Source: Blastobasis lacticolella (taxonomy: Eukaryota > Arthropoda > Insecta > Lepidoptera > Blastobasidae). Taken from it: a stretch of DNA of 64,000 bases. This document shows positions 1 to 11,945 of the stretch, one piece after another. How positions within the stretch are numbered: position 1 is the first letter of the stretch; each line of letters begins with the position of its first letter. The notes beneath the pieces are model-generated. The model did not search any database and was not told the origin of the DNA. It was given only the letters and a program-made list of their open reading frames with translations. Location of the stretch: NCBI GenBank assembly GCA_905147135.1, contig LR990051.1, positions 19,373,115 through 19,437,114 of the forward strand, written 5' to 3'. Position numbers and translations under genes: made by a program.

Positions 1-158
1 TGCACTCATTTGATGACTAGACGAGATGTCACTAATAAACCAGTACTTTTGCTTTGAACATTTGTCTATACTATTAGTATAAATAGGAAAGATTTGATAG
101 TTTGTCGGGATGTTTGTTTGTTTGCAATGGTCAGGGCAAGGTTTGTATGTAAGAAAAA

Positions 159-246
159 AGGGTAGGTAGTAGTGTAGGTGTAGGGGTGTAGGGTAGGTGT
201 AGGGTAGTTGTAGGGTAGTTGTAGGGTAGGTATAGGGTAGGGGTAG
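159..246 (+). repeat. Degenerate GGGTAG/TGTAGG simple repeat
   Basis: About 90 bases of imperfect GGGTAGG, TGTAGGG and TTGTAGG units. It resembles the complement of the longer CCCTAC array at 23400-23626, which lies at the 3' end of a LINE. It is not the insect telomere repeat TTAGG. No coding role is visible. Confidence 0.85.
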
Positions 247-1218
247 AACAGTAGTAATTGTATAAAGGTATGCTTACCCAACTCGACTGAGTACGTAACA
301 AGTACATGGTTGTAGTGGCTGAATCGAATTTGAAATTGGAAGAATATAAAATCAAAGACGACATGGTTAATAGTGTAGAATAAAATTGTTTATAAATACG
401 TAAATAAATATTTTTTATCAGAAACGTGGGGATATTGCCATTTTTTCACACTCATATTTTTTAATACATATGATACTTAATACTTAATTTGATTTGAAAA
501 ACGTGTATGCCGTAAAAAAGGACTTTATTAAGTTTATACTTAAATATTATATCTCACTGTTTTTGTCGTAAGTTAAGGATGCATATCCTTAATCAGACAT
601 AACTTTAAAAACTTACGTATAAAATTTCATTGAAATTGTATTAGCCATTTCCATCAAATTGACAATTTTGCTTGCACGAAAATTATAGTATATGTCATTT
701 TCGCTATACAAAACGTAAATTTCCCAAAGACCTAATATAACCGTGGCCTTTAACACATGCAACAAAAACAAACCTAACAAAACTAAATACCCATTTCCCT
801 CCATTACCCCAGATAAGACAACAATGTCGCGGTAATCTTACAGACTTACAAAGACCAAAAATAAACACACATCATAATCTCCCAATTTTAGTGAGTCGAC
901 CTGGCGTCACAAAGAATGTGTGAGTGTGAGTGTGTGTGTGTTAATATTGTTTATCATTTCCGCAATCACCTCAGGGATGAGTCAGCTGCGTGATGAGTGT
1001 TCAGTGGCTTGAAACGACAGCATTATGAAAACGTATGAGCATTTGATGATTCAGACACAAAGTACGAAAGGCCCGTTGAGATGTTGCACCTGGTTCAATG
1101 GATTTTATGACGCGATACTTCGTTGAAACTGGGAATTTGTATTGCTCAAAATAAAGGTTGTTTTTAAGAGGCGGAGAACTTTATATTAAATGAAAACAAA
1201 GAAAAAAGCTTTTAGTTT
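247..1218. other. AT-rich stretch with nothing recognised
   Basis: No supported gene or known repeat. There is a short GT-rich run near 917-941. Small open frames here are short and lack any family resemblance. Confidence 0.5.
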
Positions 1219-1330
1219 CAGTTTTTTATTGCCCAGGGAGGCACACGAAGGGACAGTCCACCTGATGGAAAGTGGCCACCGTCGTCCAGGACATCTGCAA
1301 CCTAAGGGAAGCGGATGTGGTGCCGGCTTT
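1219..1330 (-). mobile_element. LINE-like 3' end fragment, copy 1
   Basis: Read on the minus strand it runs through a degraded reading frame, the motif CTTTCCATCAGGTGG, then GTGCCTCCCTGGGCAATAAA and an A-rich end. The same sequence occurs on the plus strand at 52276-52372. The A-rich end after AATAAA suggests a retroposed 3' end. The parent family is inferred to be a LINE. Confidence 0.55.
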
Positions 1331-1470
1331 TGGTGGCCTTTTGGGTTTATTTTTTTTTGTTATACGGCAGACAAACAGGCATGCGGGCCACCTGATGGAA
1401 AGTTTTCACCGCCGCCTATGGACATCAACAAGACCAGGAGAGTCACCAATAGGATTTCGGACATGTGTGT
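1331..1470 (-). mobile_element. Retroposon 3' end, family A (poly-A ended)
   Basis: The minus strand reads ACTTTCCATCAGGTGGCCC, then CTGTTTGTCTGCCGTATAAC followed by a run of A. That is a retrotransposed 3' end with its poly-A. Related copies lie at 16595-16810, 48725-48915 and 55860-56092. It abuts another 3' end fragment at 1219-1330, so the two inserted close together or one into the other. Confidence 0.6.
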
Positions 1471-3476
1471 TTATTTACTTAATCATTCGATTATAAGTGA
1501 GCTTCATCGCCGAACAAAATTTTGTATGTGGAATGAACTAAACATCAACAAATAATTTCACATTGGCTACTTAGATTATGTGATCTAACTCCATTAAATT
1601 ATTTTCTTTGAAGATTATATCAAGACATTTTTATACACCGATAAACCAGAGACGATCGAACATAACATTCGGTGAGTTATTAGCGAAATACGGCCGCCAT
1701 ATTTCAAAAATAGGATATCGAGGTTGGGCCAACTACGCGCCTGTCACGGCAGCCACATCGCCGAAATTATATTCAAAAGCCGGTACCGGTAAAGCTGTAC
1801 AAGTCGCCAAATTATCATCCACAACTCACTCACGACAAAACAGGGTTTCGTTTCAAGTGTCAGCGATAATCAGAACTCATTAAGCGAGGTGGTGAGTCTC
1901 ACTACGTTGCCACAAACTTATTTGACTCGGTGACAGCGCCGCTGTTGTTGATATTGACGTGAGTATTAAATGGCGATAGTTAGTTCCAATTTTGGCCACT
2001 GGATCAGATGAGTTTCCGTGCGTCATGGTAATAATGGACAGCTTTACCGGCTGACTAAAATGAAAATTGTTTTTGGCGACAGGTTGCGTATTTGATTTTT
2101 TTATCAGGTCAATAAATACCCTTTTAAGTGCAAATATGTACAAACGCCCGCCATTCTTAATCCGAAGTGGTGTTGCTACTTTATTTCTTTTAGGTATTTT
2201 TTTACAAGGAAGACAGTTAATCTAACTCACGGAAGAATCATTTTTAACGAAAAAGTTTTTGTAAAATAATATGTACTGTACCCAGTGGTACATAGTGGTG
2301 GAATGCACATTACAAACATACACAAACACACACATTAAGAAGTATGGAGTAAATGTTATACTTCATCTTAAAAATACTTATACTATTTGGACGGCACTTT
2401 TAAACTTTTTGACCAAAATGAAATACGTTCTTTTATTAGGCGTCTTACGTAAAACTGTCTGAGATTAATACAAGCCACAATTTTGTTTGAAGCAGAAGGA
2501 CTTGTGAATAAGGTGAGGATAGTGCAAGTTTATTCTGAGAAGTGACAGCTTTACTGACGGAATGAATGGAAATTGTTTGGCCCTGACACCAACTGATGAC
2601 AGGTTAACCGTTACCTTTAAATCGTGAAAGGGACTATCAAGGATTGGTAAGAAATTTTCAACTAACATCATTCAGGTTTAATTCATCATTCGAGACATTT
2701 TTGGGCCGAAACGTTGAAAGTGCCGGCTAAAAAAACTATGTAAAGCATTTTAATTTAATTTGCATTCAGAATATTTTTTACTATTGCGCCAAATTTGTAC
2801 AAATATTTTAATACTGTACGTACGCCTAGGGGCCTTAATCTAACTACTGGGCGTGTACAGTTTATCGCCATAGTAGAAAATGTTAGAAATTGTATAACAT
2901 CTATAATTGAAAATAATATTTTTTTCTGGCAGTCACTTTCAGCTTTTTGGACCAAAATTAATTATATCCCGGTATTTTAAAATTTTTAATGTTATCTTTA
3001 TCTTAATCGCCAGTTTACTGCTCAATTATTGACGATATAAATTGTGTTACGAAGTAAGACACTTCGGACAGGGGCTATGTGCTGAATGAACGCACTGCGT
3101 TCAATGTGTGCCTATCGTCACTCAAATGCGTTCGCGTGCTCTCTGAGACCTCATATCAATGTTCGTGTAACGCTGCACTTCATTTTGAAATGTATTTGAA
3201 AGTTCATGTCAATGCCAAGAACAGCCGTGACCGAGTCAGATAAATTTGTGGCACTGTACATATAGGTATGGCGCACCATCATTGTTTTGATTGGCTATCT
3301 GTCCATGTACAGCCGCGAGCAAAGCAAACTTGCGTGCGCTCTAACAACCAACTGACAACTTGGAAAATGGACTGAGTATTATAATGTAAAAGTTTGTAAA
3401 AATATGCAAGGTCAACTTTCGATAGCCAAATTTAACTTGCATACTCTTTACCTTGGCCCTTCTCCTTGGCACTCTT
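1471..3476. other. Stretch without supported genes
   Basis: Mixed AT-rich sequence. Weak similarity between about 1975-2095 and 2510-2610 (both contain GACAGCTTTAC and an AAATTGTTT-type segment) suggests old diverged repeats. The open frame at 1608-1883 shows no family resemblance. The 3060-3400 portion is less AT-rich but has no recognisable feature. Confidence 0.4.
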
Positions 3477-3716
3477 GGCCGTGAGGTGTCCATCAGAGTA
3501 GAATATCACCAACCATTTACACACGTGGGTGTCGTACAAGGCGACCAATGTATTCGAGGCAAACCTTCTAGAGTATCCGTAGGCTGGAAAATAGGCAGCA
3601 GCGTTTTCCAGTTATAACACTGCGATCTCCAACCCGCCTGCCGAGCGTGGAGATCTCCCCTTTCGTGGGAGAGGCCCTAAGTCCTGCCGTGATCTGTTAT
3701 GGGCTGTGATAATGAC
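3477..3716 (+). mobile_element. Family D SINE-like/RTE-tailed repeat, copy 1
   Basis: One of six near-full copies of a roughly 260-bp repeat, together with 9078-9335, 17203-17437, 33506-33726, 40217-40476 and 62386-62657. It runs from GCCGTGTGGTGTCCGGCAGA-like sequence, through GGGTGTCGTACAAGGCGAC and ATCTCCAACCCGCCTGCC, to GGCTGTGATgATGA at the 3' end. It has no open frame and no tRNA head that I can see. The last 50 bases resemble the RTE LINE 3' end at 9918-10146. Confidence 0.75.
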
Positions 3717-4254
3717 TCTTCACCTATTCATCCCCGCCAATAAAAATGAAAACACTTGCGAAGAAAAATCAAAAGTTAATCGCTTCACTTACCTATACGT
3801 AAGGGCTCGCACACACTGCGGGGGACTAATGGGGGCCACTGAGTGGTTTCACATGTACGCGCACCTTAACTCAGTACTGTTCGTGGAGGGGGGAGGAGTG
3901 AAGGGGGGTCTTAATCCTTACTTTTAGTTTTTTACGCCAACTTGACGGTACAGAGTATTGCTCTTCCAGTTTAAGGGGATTTTGTACCGCAGTTTGAGTG
4001 GTTAGGGTTCAGCGGTTATAGGTGAAAAGTTCGCGGAGTTTAAAGTCTCTTCGATACGTATTCACGAATTTAATTCATTTTATTTTATTTTATTGGTTTA
4101 CCAACAGATGTACACTACATCTAACATTAAAATCTATGGTATTACAATCTTTTTGTTAGTGCCTATCCAATTACAGGTAAACACATCATTTACAAAAAAT
4201 AGTTACATTGACGTTGTCAATTACGAGATTGCATCTCATGCATCTATTTTTATG
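3717..4254. other. No gene seen; G-rich patch
   Basis: There is a G-run patch at about 3884-3909 and TTTTATTTTA runs near 4077-4095. Nothing coding is supported. Confidence 0.4.
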
Positions 4255-4450
4255 TTACGCAGTGACAAACGAGTAGTCTGTCGCCCACAACATGTACGAT
4301 TCATGCATTTAGGTTGCAGACAACAAAAATGCGGAAACGCAGATGCGGTGTCACTATGAGGACTAAGATAAAATGACTACCTTAGCCTTCAAACCGGAAT
4401 ATACAGCGTTGTTGCTTGGCGGCAGAAATAGATACAGCGCCTCACCTAAA
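4255..4450 (-). mobile_element. Family C retroposon 3' region, copy 1
   Basis: It shares AGGTTGCAGaCAACAAAAAT, GTGTCACTaTGAGGACTAAG and GTTGTTGCTtGGcGGCAGAA with 8700-9035, and in inverted form with 21250-21505 and 13540-13710. In the plus-oriented copies the unit ends in the typical lepidopteran retroposon tail (accacttaccat...gctcgtttg), so this copy is on the minus strand. The class is probably LINE-derived. Confidence 0.6.
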
Positions 4451-5112
4451 CGGACTCCTCAGGCTTGCAGAGTCCTGATAACACTATTGAATTGTCCACT
4501 ATTAATTAAGGTTTTCTCTGTATTTCTGTGTAACAAAAAAAAGGAACTAAACTTTGATAAATAAAGAAAATAAACTCTATTTATTTATCAAATTGAATGA
4601 ATATCCTATCGACAACAGAATAATCCAGGAAAATGCTACTGAAATTACTACGAGCAAAAGCATTACTGCAAGCTGCCAAAGCTATGAAACGGCTGTCGAA
4701 CAGATTTCAGTTTAAACGTTCTCCTGTTACGCCCTGGTTGCACCTTTCTGCATTATTTGCGCGTAATGGAAGCTACATTTAAACCGTGAGGTGTGTGACA
4801 GACAGACAATACGCTTCCCTGTTTTAGTTGGCATACGGCGGCGGCTAGGCGCAAATCTTGCAAAACTAAATATTGCTTGCGGATGCTCCAATGTGGAAAG
4901 GGCTTTGTTTTTAGAGGATACGGTTTTTTTCTAAAATTGGCTTCGGTAGATATAATATCCGCAAAACAATGTTAATTTTTTTATAATTTTTATTTAATTT
5001 TTAAATTTTAGGAATATCAACAGCTTTATAATACAATAGTTATTTATATAAGAAATAGAAGGCCAATTATTATATAAATTCAATATGCTTAAGTAATAAT
5101 ATTCTGTACCAC
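4451..5112. other. No supported gene
   Basis: AT-rich. The short open frame over 4373-4564 is part of the adjacent repeat. Nothing else is recognised. Confidence 0.4.
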
Positions 5113-5340
5113 AAACTGACACACGACATAGGCTCCAGACCAGCAAAACTGAAGTGGCAATGGGCAGGTCACGTAGCCCGCAAAACCGATGGCGGATGGG
5201 ACGGAAGGTTCTGGAGTGGCAAACCGATGGATGCTGTAAGAGGCCCAGAGTCGATCAGTATGTAAGACGTGGAGGGAGACCTGCGGCGCTACGTCGACGA
5301 TCGTACTGTGTCAGCCGCTGAAAAGAAGGTATGATCAAAA
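5113..5340 (+). mobile_element. RTE-type LINE 3' fragment, copy 1
   Basis: Translation of the plus strand gives KWQWAGHVARKTDGGWDGRF, which I recognise as the C-terminal region of RTE-type endonuclease/reverse transcriptase proteins of Lepidoptera (a region of the RRTDGRW type). It is decayed by frameshifts beyond that. Homologous fragments lie at 9918-10146, 13015-13217 and 27671-27930. It is a dead 5'-truncated LINE copy. Confidence 0.75.
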
Positions 5341-7047
5341 TGAAAGGCGTCCGCCTGTAACGTACTGTAAAATATGAATGCCAAATTAAAAGCGAACGAA
5401 ATTTATTTTGTACACAATTTTGAATTTATAAATTATTAAGAGAAAAAGAATAAAAGAAAGAAACTACAAAGATGAAAAATGAAAAGTGGATGACACACAA
5501 AACAAAGCAGGTGGCGTGTTGCCACGGAGTTCAGCAGTGGACGCCTTATGGCTGAGATGATAAAATCCCACTCCTCCAGCCGTAACACGCTGTATTTAGC
5601 CCGTCACACCTAGGAAGTTCAAGCGATACCTACGAATATTATGTAGCTAATGCTCGCAGCCCCAATTGAGAGCTCAGCAAAACGCAATGCGTACAAGCTG
5701 TCTTAACGGGTTTAGTGTTACGGCCTGCAGGTTCCAAATTTCTAAATTGCGTAGGTATGGAGTGCCTACCAAGTTACCATGGGGTGTAGGCGTTTTAGGA
5801 TATATAATTTGATTGGTACTGAAGAAATAAAAATGTTTTATGAACCTCTTTAATCATCATCATTATCTTTAATACTAAAATTCCACTGCTGCGCTTGAAT
5901 TTCTTCTGCATTAATGACATATAATTTTAGATAATTAATTAATATGGCGAATCCTACACGATTGATATTTATTGCAATACATCATATCATTGATACGAAT
6001 CCTAAATTTCTGAATTTCTAGAATTATTGTGATCTGTATCATGATCCGTGAACTATCGTGATCCAGGATCGTAGCCCACGTATCACGATGACTAGCGAGC
6101 GTGTAGCATCCACCTATGAGATACTTGTGATGATCATGGTATGTGATGATGTCTACATCTGTAGGACAAATGTATGTTTCATGTATAAAAACTTTATGTA
6201 TTAGGTCGTTAGTTCCTTGTATGAAATTGGCGTATTGTACGGCAAATGAAGGAAACTGTAATTTTATCACAAGCTAATTTTTATACATTTTATAATAGCA
6301 AATCCGATTAGGTACATTGAAACTTTGTAAGTACGATTGAAACTTTGTAATAACGATAAAACATTGTGCTACCAGGTGTATATAATTTAATATATATCAT
6401 TTTTTATGTGGCGGTTTGTAAATGGCTCATAGACAAACTATTTTTTAATGCATTATATATTACAGCTGTAAACCACCCGAATAAAATAAAATACAATAAA
6501 TACCTCCTGACCAAATAAAACAAGCTAAAACAAGACCAAATAATCCTTAATAAAATTACATCTGGTATTCCAAAGCTCAAAAAATTTTAAGAAAATATTT
6601 TTTGTTTTATTTTAGAAACTTACGGGCACTAAAATAACATACCGACTCTTTTACGAAATCAAGTGCTAATGTTGTCTACACGTAAAAATATTAAGCAAAT
6701 GGCGTATACTAGCGAAAAAAATTACCAATTTTTATTACTTGAATGACGCGAATGTAATTTTATTTAGTTTTGTACCCTTATTTGTTATGATGATTTCGCT
6801 TTGTTGCCCTGTTATTCATCTACCTTTCAGTACCTTAATGAACTCGTAAAACCCTTCCTTCCAGCCTGTAGATATAATAAGCAAGTGTTATTACACTATG
6901 GTTATTGCTTCCACGTGTGGCTTCGCGCGTGCAGGTGTTAATTGCCCTGTGAATAATACCTATGAATACTAAGGCTGAAGTGAATGGTCTAAGTATTACA
7001 AGGCTGAAAACGGTTTATGGAGACAGAAATATGGAACTAACAACTAT
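5341..7047. other. AT-rich stretch, no supported gene
   Basis: No recognised repeat or exon. The 5935-6270 minus-strand open frame (111 codons) is rich in GATCGTGATCC-like local repeats and shows no family resemblance. I treat it as chance. Confidence 0.45.
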
Positions 7048-7305
7048 TGACGACCCGAGTGGTTCAGTGGTCAACATGCCAGTCAACCACGCAAGAGGTC
7101 CCGATTTCCGGCCACGCAGAAATTTAAATGATGCATTTTAATTTCTGTTACGGGTCTGGGTGTTCTATGTATAATAAGTATGTATTTAAAAAAAGTAAAT
7201 AAATAAGTAGTATATCAGTTAGCTAGCACCCATAGTACAAGCTTTGCTTAGTTTGGGGCTAGATGGCGCTGTGTGAATTTGTCCACGATTATTTATTATA
7301 ACTTA
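7048..7305 (+). mobile_element. Complete tRNA-derived SINE, family F
   Basis: The head GAGTGGTTCAGTGGTCAAC resembles a tRNA A box, and GGTCCCGATTTCCGG is a decayed B box (the 26139 copy has GGTTCGATTCCC). The body has TACGGGTCTGGGTGTTCTAT, then TTTGGGGCTAGATGGCGCTG, GTGAATTTGTCCACGATTA and a TTATT tail. It is the most complete F copy in the window. Others lie at 19648-19765, 26139-26345, 30480-30625 (minus), 37655-37860 and 46243-46385 (minus). It would be transcribed by RNA polymerase III and mobilised by a partner LINE. Confidence 0.85.
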
Positions 7306-7459
7306 TTAGAAGAAAGTCTTCTAAACTTGCTATAATTTTAAATCTAGGTATAACTTCAAATTCTGAGTCGATGTTCCAGTAGTCCCATAATGTCCAGAGC
7401 AACGCGTCCAGGAGTTTCAGAGTTTGGCAACGCATTGATGATACCTTTGGTCAACTTGG
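7306..7459. other. Spacer between SINEs
   Basis: TTGGCAACGCATTGATGATA at about 7423-7442 resembles a family A LINE-end motif. Otherwise nothing is recognised. Confidence 0.3.
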
Positions 7460-7754
7460 ACAATGCCCGGTTGTGTTGTCCTGCGCTGAGGGCTCGGTGT
7501 CCGCCTTGACCATGAGCCAGGGTTTGGCAGATTTTGTAAGTACAGTGGGACGACTGTTAACAGGGGAACTTGACCATATTGGATCATGGTTACACATTCA
7601 GTCGCCTGTATGTGCAGGTTATGTAAGATCATCGGTTAGTGATCAACTAATGTACTTAACTCCGGAAAAGCCATTCGTACATGGCCGCAGCGGGATTCAA
7701 ACCCGAGACCTCTCTTACGAATCGAACCCCTAACCACTAAGCCAGCAACGCTCC
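7460..7754 (-). mobile_element. tRNA-derived SINE, family E, copy 1
   Basis: On the minus strand the head at about 7754 reads GGAGCGTTGCTGGC, with the B box (complement of GGGATTCAAACCC) at 7692-7704, then ATGTAC. The body includes the complement of CATTCAGTCGCCTGTATGTG and GTTAACAGGGGAACTTGACC, ending near CCGGTTGTG. The family consensus head has TGGCCGAGCGGT (A box) and GGTTCGAATCCC (B box). This is nearly full length with a mutated B box. Confidence 0.8.
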
Positions 7755-8699
7755 TCCACAATACAATACCGAGTATTCCTCGTAAATCGACGGTGGTCCA
7801 TAAAATATGCGTATAAATTACTATGCCGTTCTATAAATACCTATAATACAAAATACCCTGTCCGTGTGTGCAGTCCCTAGCGTGATGTATGGACGCGGGC
7901 CGAGCCACCGTCGCTTACTAGTGTTATTTATGTGCGATACATTATACGACACGAAAATAGCGTAAGGTGGTGAGCCGTGTTTAACTTGGTGCGCTAAAAG
8001 GATTTATAAATGGCGTAGCACATTTTTATTGTGTAATAGGGATGTGACTGATACAAATTTTCAGTTCGTCCGGTAGATTATTAAAAAATATTGGATACGT
8101 ATTTTTTATATAGTGATGACAACGAACAGCGTCCTCCGCCAACATTATTAGTGTAATCCTATAAATGCTTGCACACAATCGGTCCAAGGAAATACAACAT
8201 GTATCAACTGAAACACAGCCAGTGATTCGTCATTTGTGTCACAACTGAAAGAAAAATTAACTGCGGATACGCTGTACTCTGTTAATGAATTCCAGTCAAA
8301 TTATTAAAATATGTAACCGGAAACGGATTACATATATTATACTATGATTCGACATAATGTCTTTTCTTATCGCAAATTGAATATTTAATTTATTAACATC
8401 TGTAGTTAATTATAAAATTTTGACTTAATGTCCGACTTATAAGACCCTAATCTACATTTGAAGTGTATTTTTTATTTATGAAAATAAATTGTAGGTAATT
8501 GAAATTATGACCTACAAGGCCTAATTCTTTCTATAAACGAACGACCCCATTATAATACTACAAAAAATGGAGACCCCGATCCGCGATTAATATTTGGCAC
8601 CCACCTCTAATTACCGCGATTGAGGCCGCGTGGAGTAGGTGACAACATTATATTCTTCGTCACGTTTAAATTGGCTGCGTTTTTAGGGTTCAATTGGTC
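7755..8699. other. No supported gene
   Basis: AT-rich non-coding sequence. No repeat recognised. Confidence 0.4.
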
Positions 8700-9035
8700 A
8701 GTGGCGTTTTCCATCAGGTGGGCTTTTTGCTCATTTGTAAAGTTGTGTAAAAGATTAATGAATCCAGTTTCGCCAAGTCTTTATTTAAGCAGTGTCAAAC
8801 GAGCAGCAAACAGCTTACTTGGTTAGGTGGTAACTGTCGCCCTTAACCTTTACAATTCAAAGGTTGCAGGCAACAAAATGTAGAAGTGTAGGTGCGTTGT
8901 CACTGTGAGGACTAAGATTAATTGTCTTATGCCTGTAATTGCGCTGGCCTTTTCCTTCAAAGCGGAATACAATAATGCAAGCATTGTTGCTCGGTGGCAG
9001 AAATAGATAAGGCGGTGGTACTCACCCGGTATCCC
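8700..9035 (-). mobile_element. Family C retroposon 3' region, copy 2
   Basis: Longest C copy. The minus strand ends in a TTTCCATCAGGTGG-inverted tail near 8709-8725. Its internal GGTTGCAGGCAACAAAATG and GTCACTGTGAGGACTAAGAT match 4255-4450. It directly precedes family D copy 2. Confidence 0.6.
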
Positions 9036-9077
9036 GTAGGGGTCTATGTGAGGCAGATGTTTGCCTCTGGAGGGGTT

Positions 9078-9335
9078 TCATCATCACAGCCCATAATAGT
9101 CCACTGCAGGACTTAGGGCCTCTCCCACGAAAGGGGAGGTTATTGCCATGATCTCCACGCTTGGCAGGCGGGTTAGAGATCGCAGTCTTTAAATATAACA
9201 ATGGAAAATGCTGCTGCCCATTTTCCAGACTACGGAGACTCTTGATCTTTTGCCTCGAAAACATTAGTCGCCTTGTACGATACCCATGAGTGTAAGGGGT
9301 TGGTGCTATTCTACTCTGCCGGACACCACACGGCC
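9078..9335 (-). mobile_element. Family D repeat, copy 2
   Basis: Nearly complete copy in minus orientation: (ATC)n-like tail at 9078, GAGATCGCAGT at about 9177, GCCGGACACCACACGG at the head (9318-9333). It lies within 50 bases of a family C copy, which suggests nested insertions. A 169-codon plus-strand open frame starts inside it but continues into unrelated sequence and is not a gene. Confidence 0.75.
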
Positions 9336-9917
9336 AAAAGGAGGAGGGAGGAGGGGTTTAGTTTTTTTAAATTTTATTTTTATTTATATTATAGCCAAAA
9401 AATTGTGTTTGTGGTAAGTAACAGTAAAGGCATATTAAACATATTGAAGGTACGGATAGAAACTTATTGCATTAGACACCAACGGAACTTCACTGTGCTG
9501 TTTCCAACACACACTTGGCTGAATTTTTTACTCGCCCGTCGTCTTCTATATCATTTATTAGCGGACGGGATTCGACTCAGACATTACTCTGTAACCCAGA
9601 GCCGAAGTCTGCTAGTTTTATTTAACTCGCATGATATTGATATTCAATTGCTGCTCCATTACGATGAAAAAAAACCACTATACAAATATAATAAAAAAAG
9701 ACAGTCGCCAACAACGCTGCCACCTGGAATTGTACCCAGAAAGCTGGCTACTTTGCCTCGTTGGATAACAATAATTGAGTAATCGAGAGTTCGTCGAATT
9801 GTAATTGGTTTTGCTTTCTAAAATCTGCTAAGGACTGGCTGGACTGGACATAACCTGAAGGATTGCCACACTTTAGTAGAAGTTGGCATGCCCTGTCCAC
9901 TTCTATTAAGTTTGGCA
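9336..9917. other. No supported gene
   Basis: Poly-T/A-rich 5' part, then moderately complex sequence. A plus-strand open frame ending at 9782 has no recognisable domain, and its start lies in repeat DNA. Confidence 0.4.
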
Positions 9918-10146
9918 TAGCACACAGAATGGATGGCCGACGGGGCGGGAAAGTTCTCGTGTAAGAACCACGTACCGGAAGACGAAGCGTGAGTAGGCGT
10001 CGCACTAGGTGGACCGACGATCTGGTAAAGATCGCAGGTACCAGCTAGATGAGGAATGCACAAGACTGGCATTTGTCAAGATATCTGGATGAGGCCTAAG
10101 TATGCCCAGCAGTGAGCGTCTGCCGGCTGATATGATGATGATGATT
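9918..10146 (+). mobile_element. RTE-type LINE 3' fragment, copy 2
   Basis: It contains GGTGGACCGACGATCTGGTA (RWTDDLV), AAGATCGCAGGTACCAGC, then GAGGCCTAAGTATGCCCAGC and a GATATGATGATGATGATT tail. The order and the terminal ATG repeats match RTE C-terminal coding plus the short 3' UTR. It is 5' truncated and decayed. Confidence 0.75.
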
Positions 10147-11648
10147 GTGATGACTGGCTGTTAAATGAAATGCCACTGGAAAACCATTGGTTTTAAAATA
10201 TTAACAGAGTACCAAAAACATGTCAAATTTCCCATTGAGATCCAATTGAGATTTAATTTAAAAATTAGCAGACTTGAGGCCCCGGGTGTTCGTTTATCCG
10301 GGCTCTTTCATGTGCCTTATGTCATAATTAGTGGATGCAAGGACGGCCCGTTTGAGAGCTACCGACGGATATATGAGGCGGTTTATGTGATGAGCGGTGT
10401 GGTGACGATATATGAAATATAATTATATATTTTTTTTTTATCAAAGAGACGTTGAAAGTTTCGGTGTATTTTATTGTAATTAGAATTTTGTTACTTGTGT
10501 TTAATTTTTTATTTGGCTAGCACGTAGTTAATTCTTTATAACAGCAATATTATAATTTCATCGGAACATTTCATTAAAATCAGTTTAGTAACTTTGCGTG
10601 AACGAGCAACCAACATCCATCCATCCAAACCTTCATCGTTACAAACATTAAAAATTATAATATTAGTACGATTAAAAAAATCGGATGACCTTTTACTAAG
10701 TAACCGAATAGTTTAAACTTCGGCTTTAATCGTAATGTTAAAACATCGCAGTTATTATAACACATTTAATTTTAAACCCGGAACATACCTTCAAATATAA
10801 ATTTTTCATTACGTACTTATAGGTGCTAGCTTTTTTCAAGCTAATCGAATAGCCCGCAATAATGCGCAGTAAAAGTTACAATATTTTAGTAAAAGATCAT
10901 TAGAAACCAAACTTTTCCCGTCGGTGGTGACACGACGATATTACAATTGTACCGCGATCTTGTATCGTCAATCAGAATACACACCCGCCTAGCACATCGC
11001 AAAGATTTACGGTGTCCCAATTCCACTTCGATACAGAAAAATAAATCTGATACAAGTTATGGTTTCACAAAATACACGGTTGGACCACTTCCTGCATATG
11101 ATTAGTAGGCAATTATAGGAGTTGAGGTGATGTCAAACGTTTCTCTTACCATCTGGCCAGTAATACATCTTCGCGTTTTCAAAACATCATTATGGCGGAT
11201 ATGTTTTTATTTTATTGCTAATATTTATTGGGTTATAAAGCTTCTTGGTCGCGCTCGATTGATTTAGCTTTGCTTTTTGGTCGACAATTGTGATTTGGAT
11301 GTTTTATCACTTCTTAAGAGAGTGTGTAATGTATTTCGTAAATTATTTTATAAAGATTTCCATACAAATTTTAATACCCATTAAATTTTGAAACGACATA
11401 ATATTTCAACGAAAATCTGACAAATTACAAGCATTTGTTTTTAAATTACGTCTAAAAATGTCATTGACTTTGATAGCGTAATATTGAAAATACGATTTTG
11501 ATCGTATGTATTTGATCGAATGTAGTTTGCTACATTTGTATGAAGCGCGCGGTCCAGCGTGCTTGGAGTTTAGCCTAGAGGAGAATGACTCGAATTGGTA
11601 CCTACAATTCAAATGAAATTTACGGGAAACAGGCGTAAGTGTGTAAGT
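10147..11648. other. AT-rich stretch with one weak repeat
   Basis: At 10560-10680, TTTAGTAACTTTGCGTGAAC, CATCCATCCATCCAAAC and TATAATATTAGTACGAT resemble a common lepidopteran interspersed repeat end of uncertain class. The remainder has nothing I recognise. Confidence 0.35.
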
Positions 11649-11945
11649 GGCGTTGATGTCTCGCGCGGAAGGGCTTGGAGTCCGCCTTAGTCACGCATGA
11701 TCCACGATTTGGCAGATCAGGTAATTACAGTGGAGCGACTGCCATTTGGCCTCCGTAACCCTGTTAACCTGACCGTGATTCAGATCTTGGGTCATGGTTA
11801 CACATTCAGTCACCTGAATGTGCACGTTTCACCACGACGTTTTCCTACACAGTAAGAGTATCGGTTAGTGGTCAACTAATGTACTTAACACAGAAAAGAG
11901 TCATTGGTACATGGCTCGTTACAAGGTTCGTATATATTAACTGCC
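11649..11945 (-). mobile_element. SINE family E, copy 2 (head decayed)
   Basis: The body matches other E copies: GATTTGGCAGATCAGGTAAT, CACATTCAGTCACCTGAATG, CAGAAAAGAGTCATTGGTAC. The tRNA-like head beyond 11915 is too degraded to show its A box. The central segment carries a small rearrangement around 11765-11795. Confidence 0.75.

Noticed and set aside
5935..6270. 111-codon minus-strand frame
   Set aside because: His/Ile/Tyr-rich translation of local GATC-rich repeats; no family resemblance.
9273..9782. 169-codon plus-strand open frame
   Set aside because: It begins within a family D repeat read on the opposite strand and has no domain.
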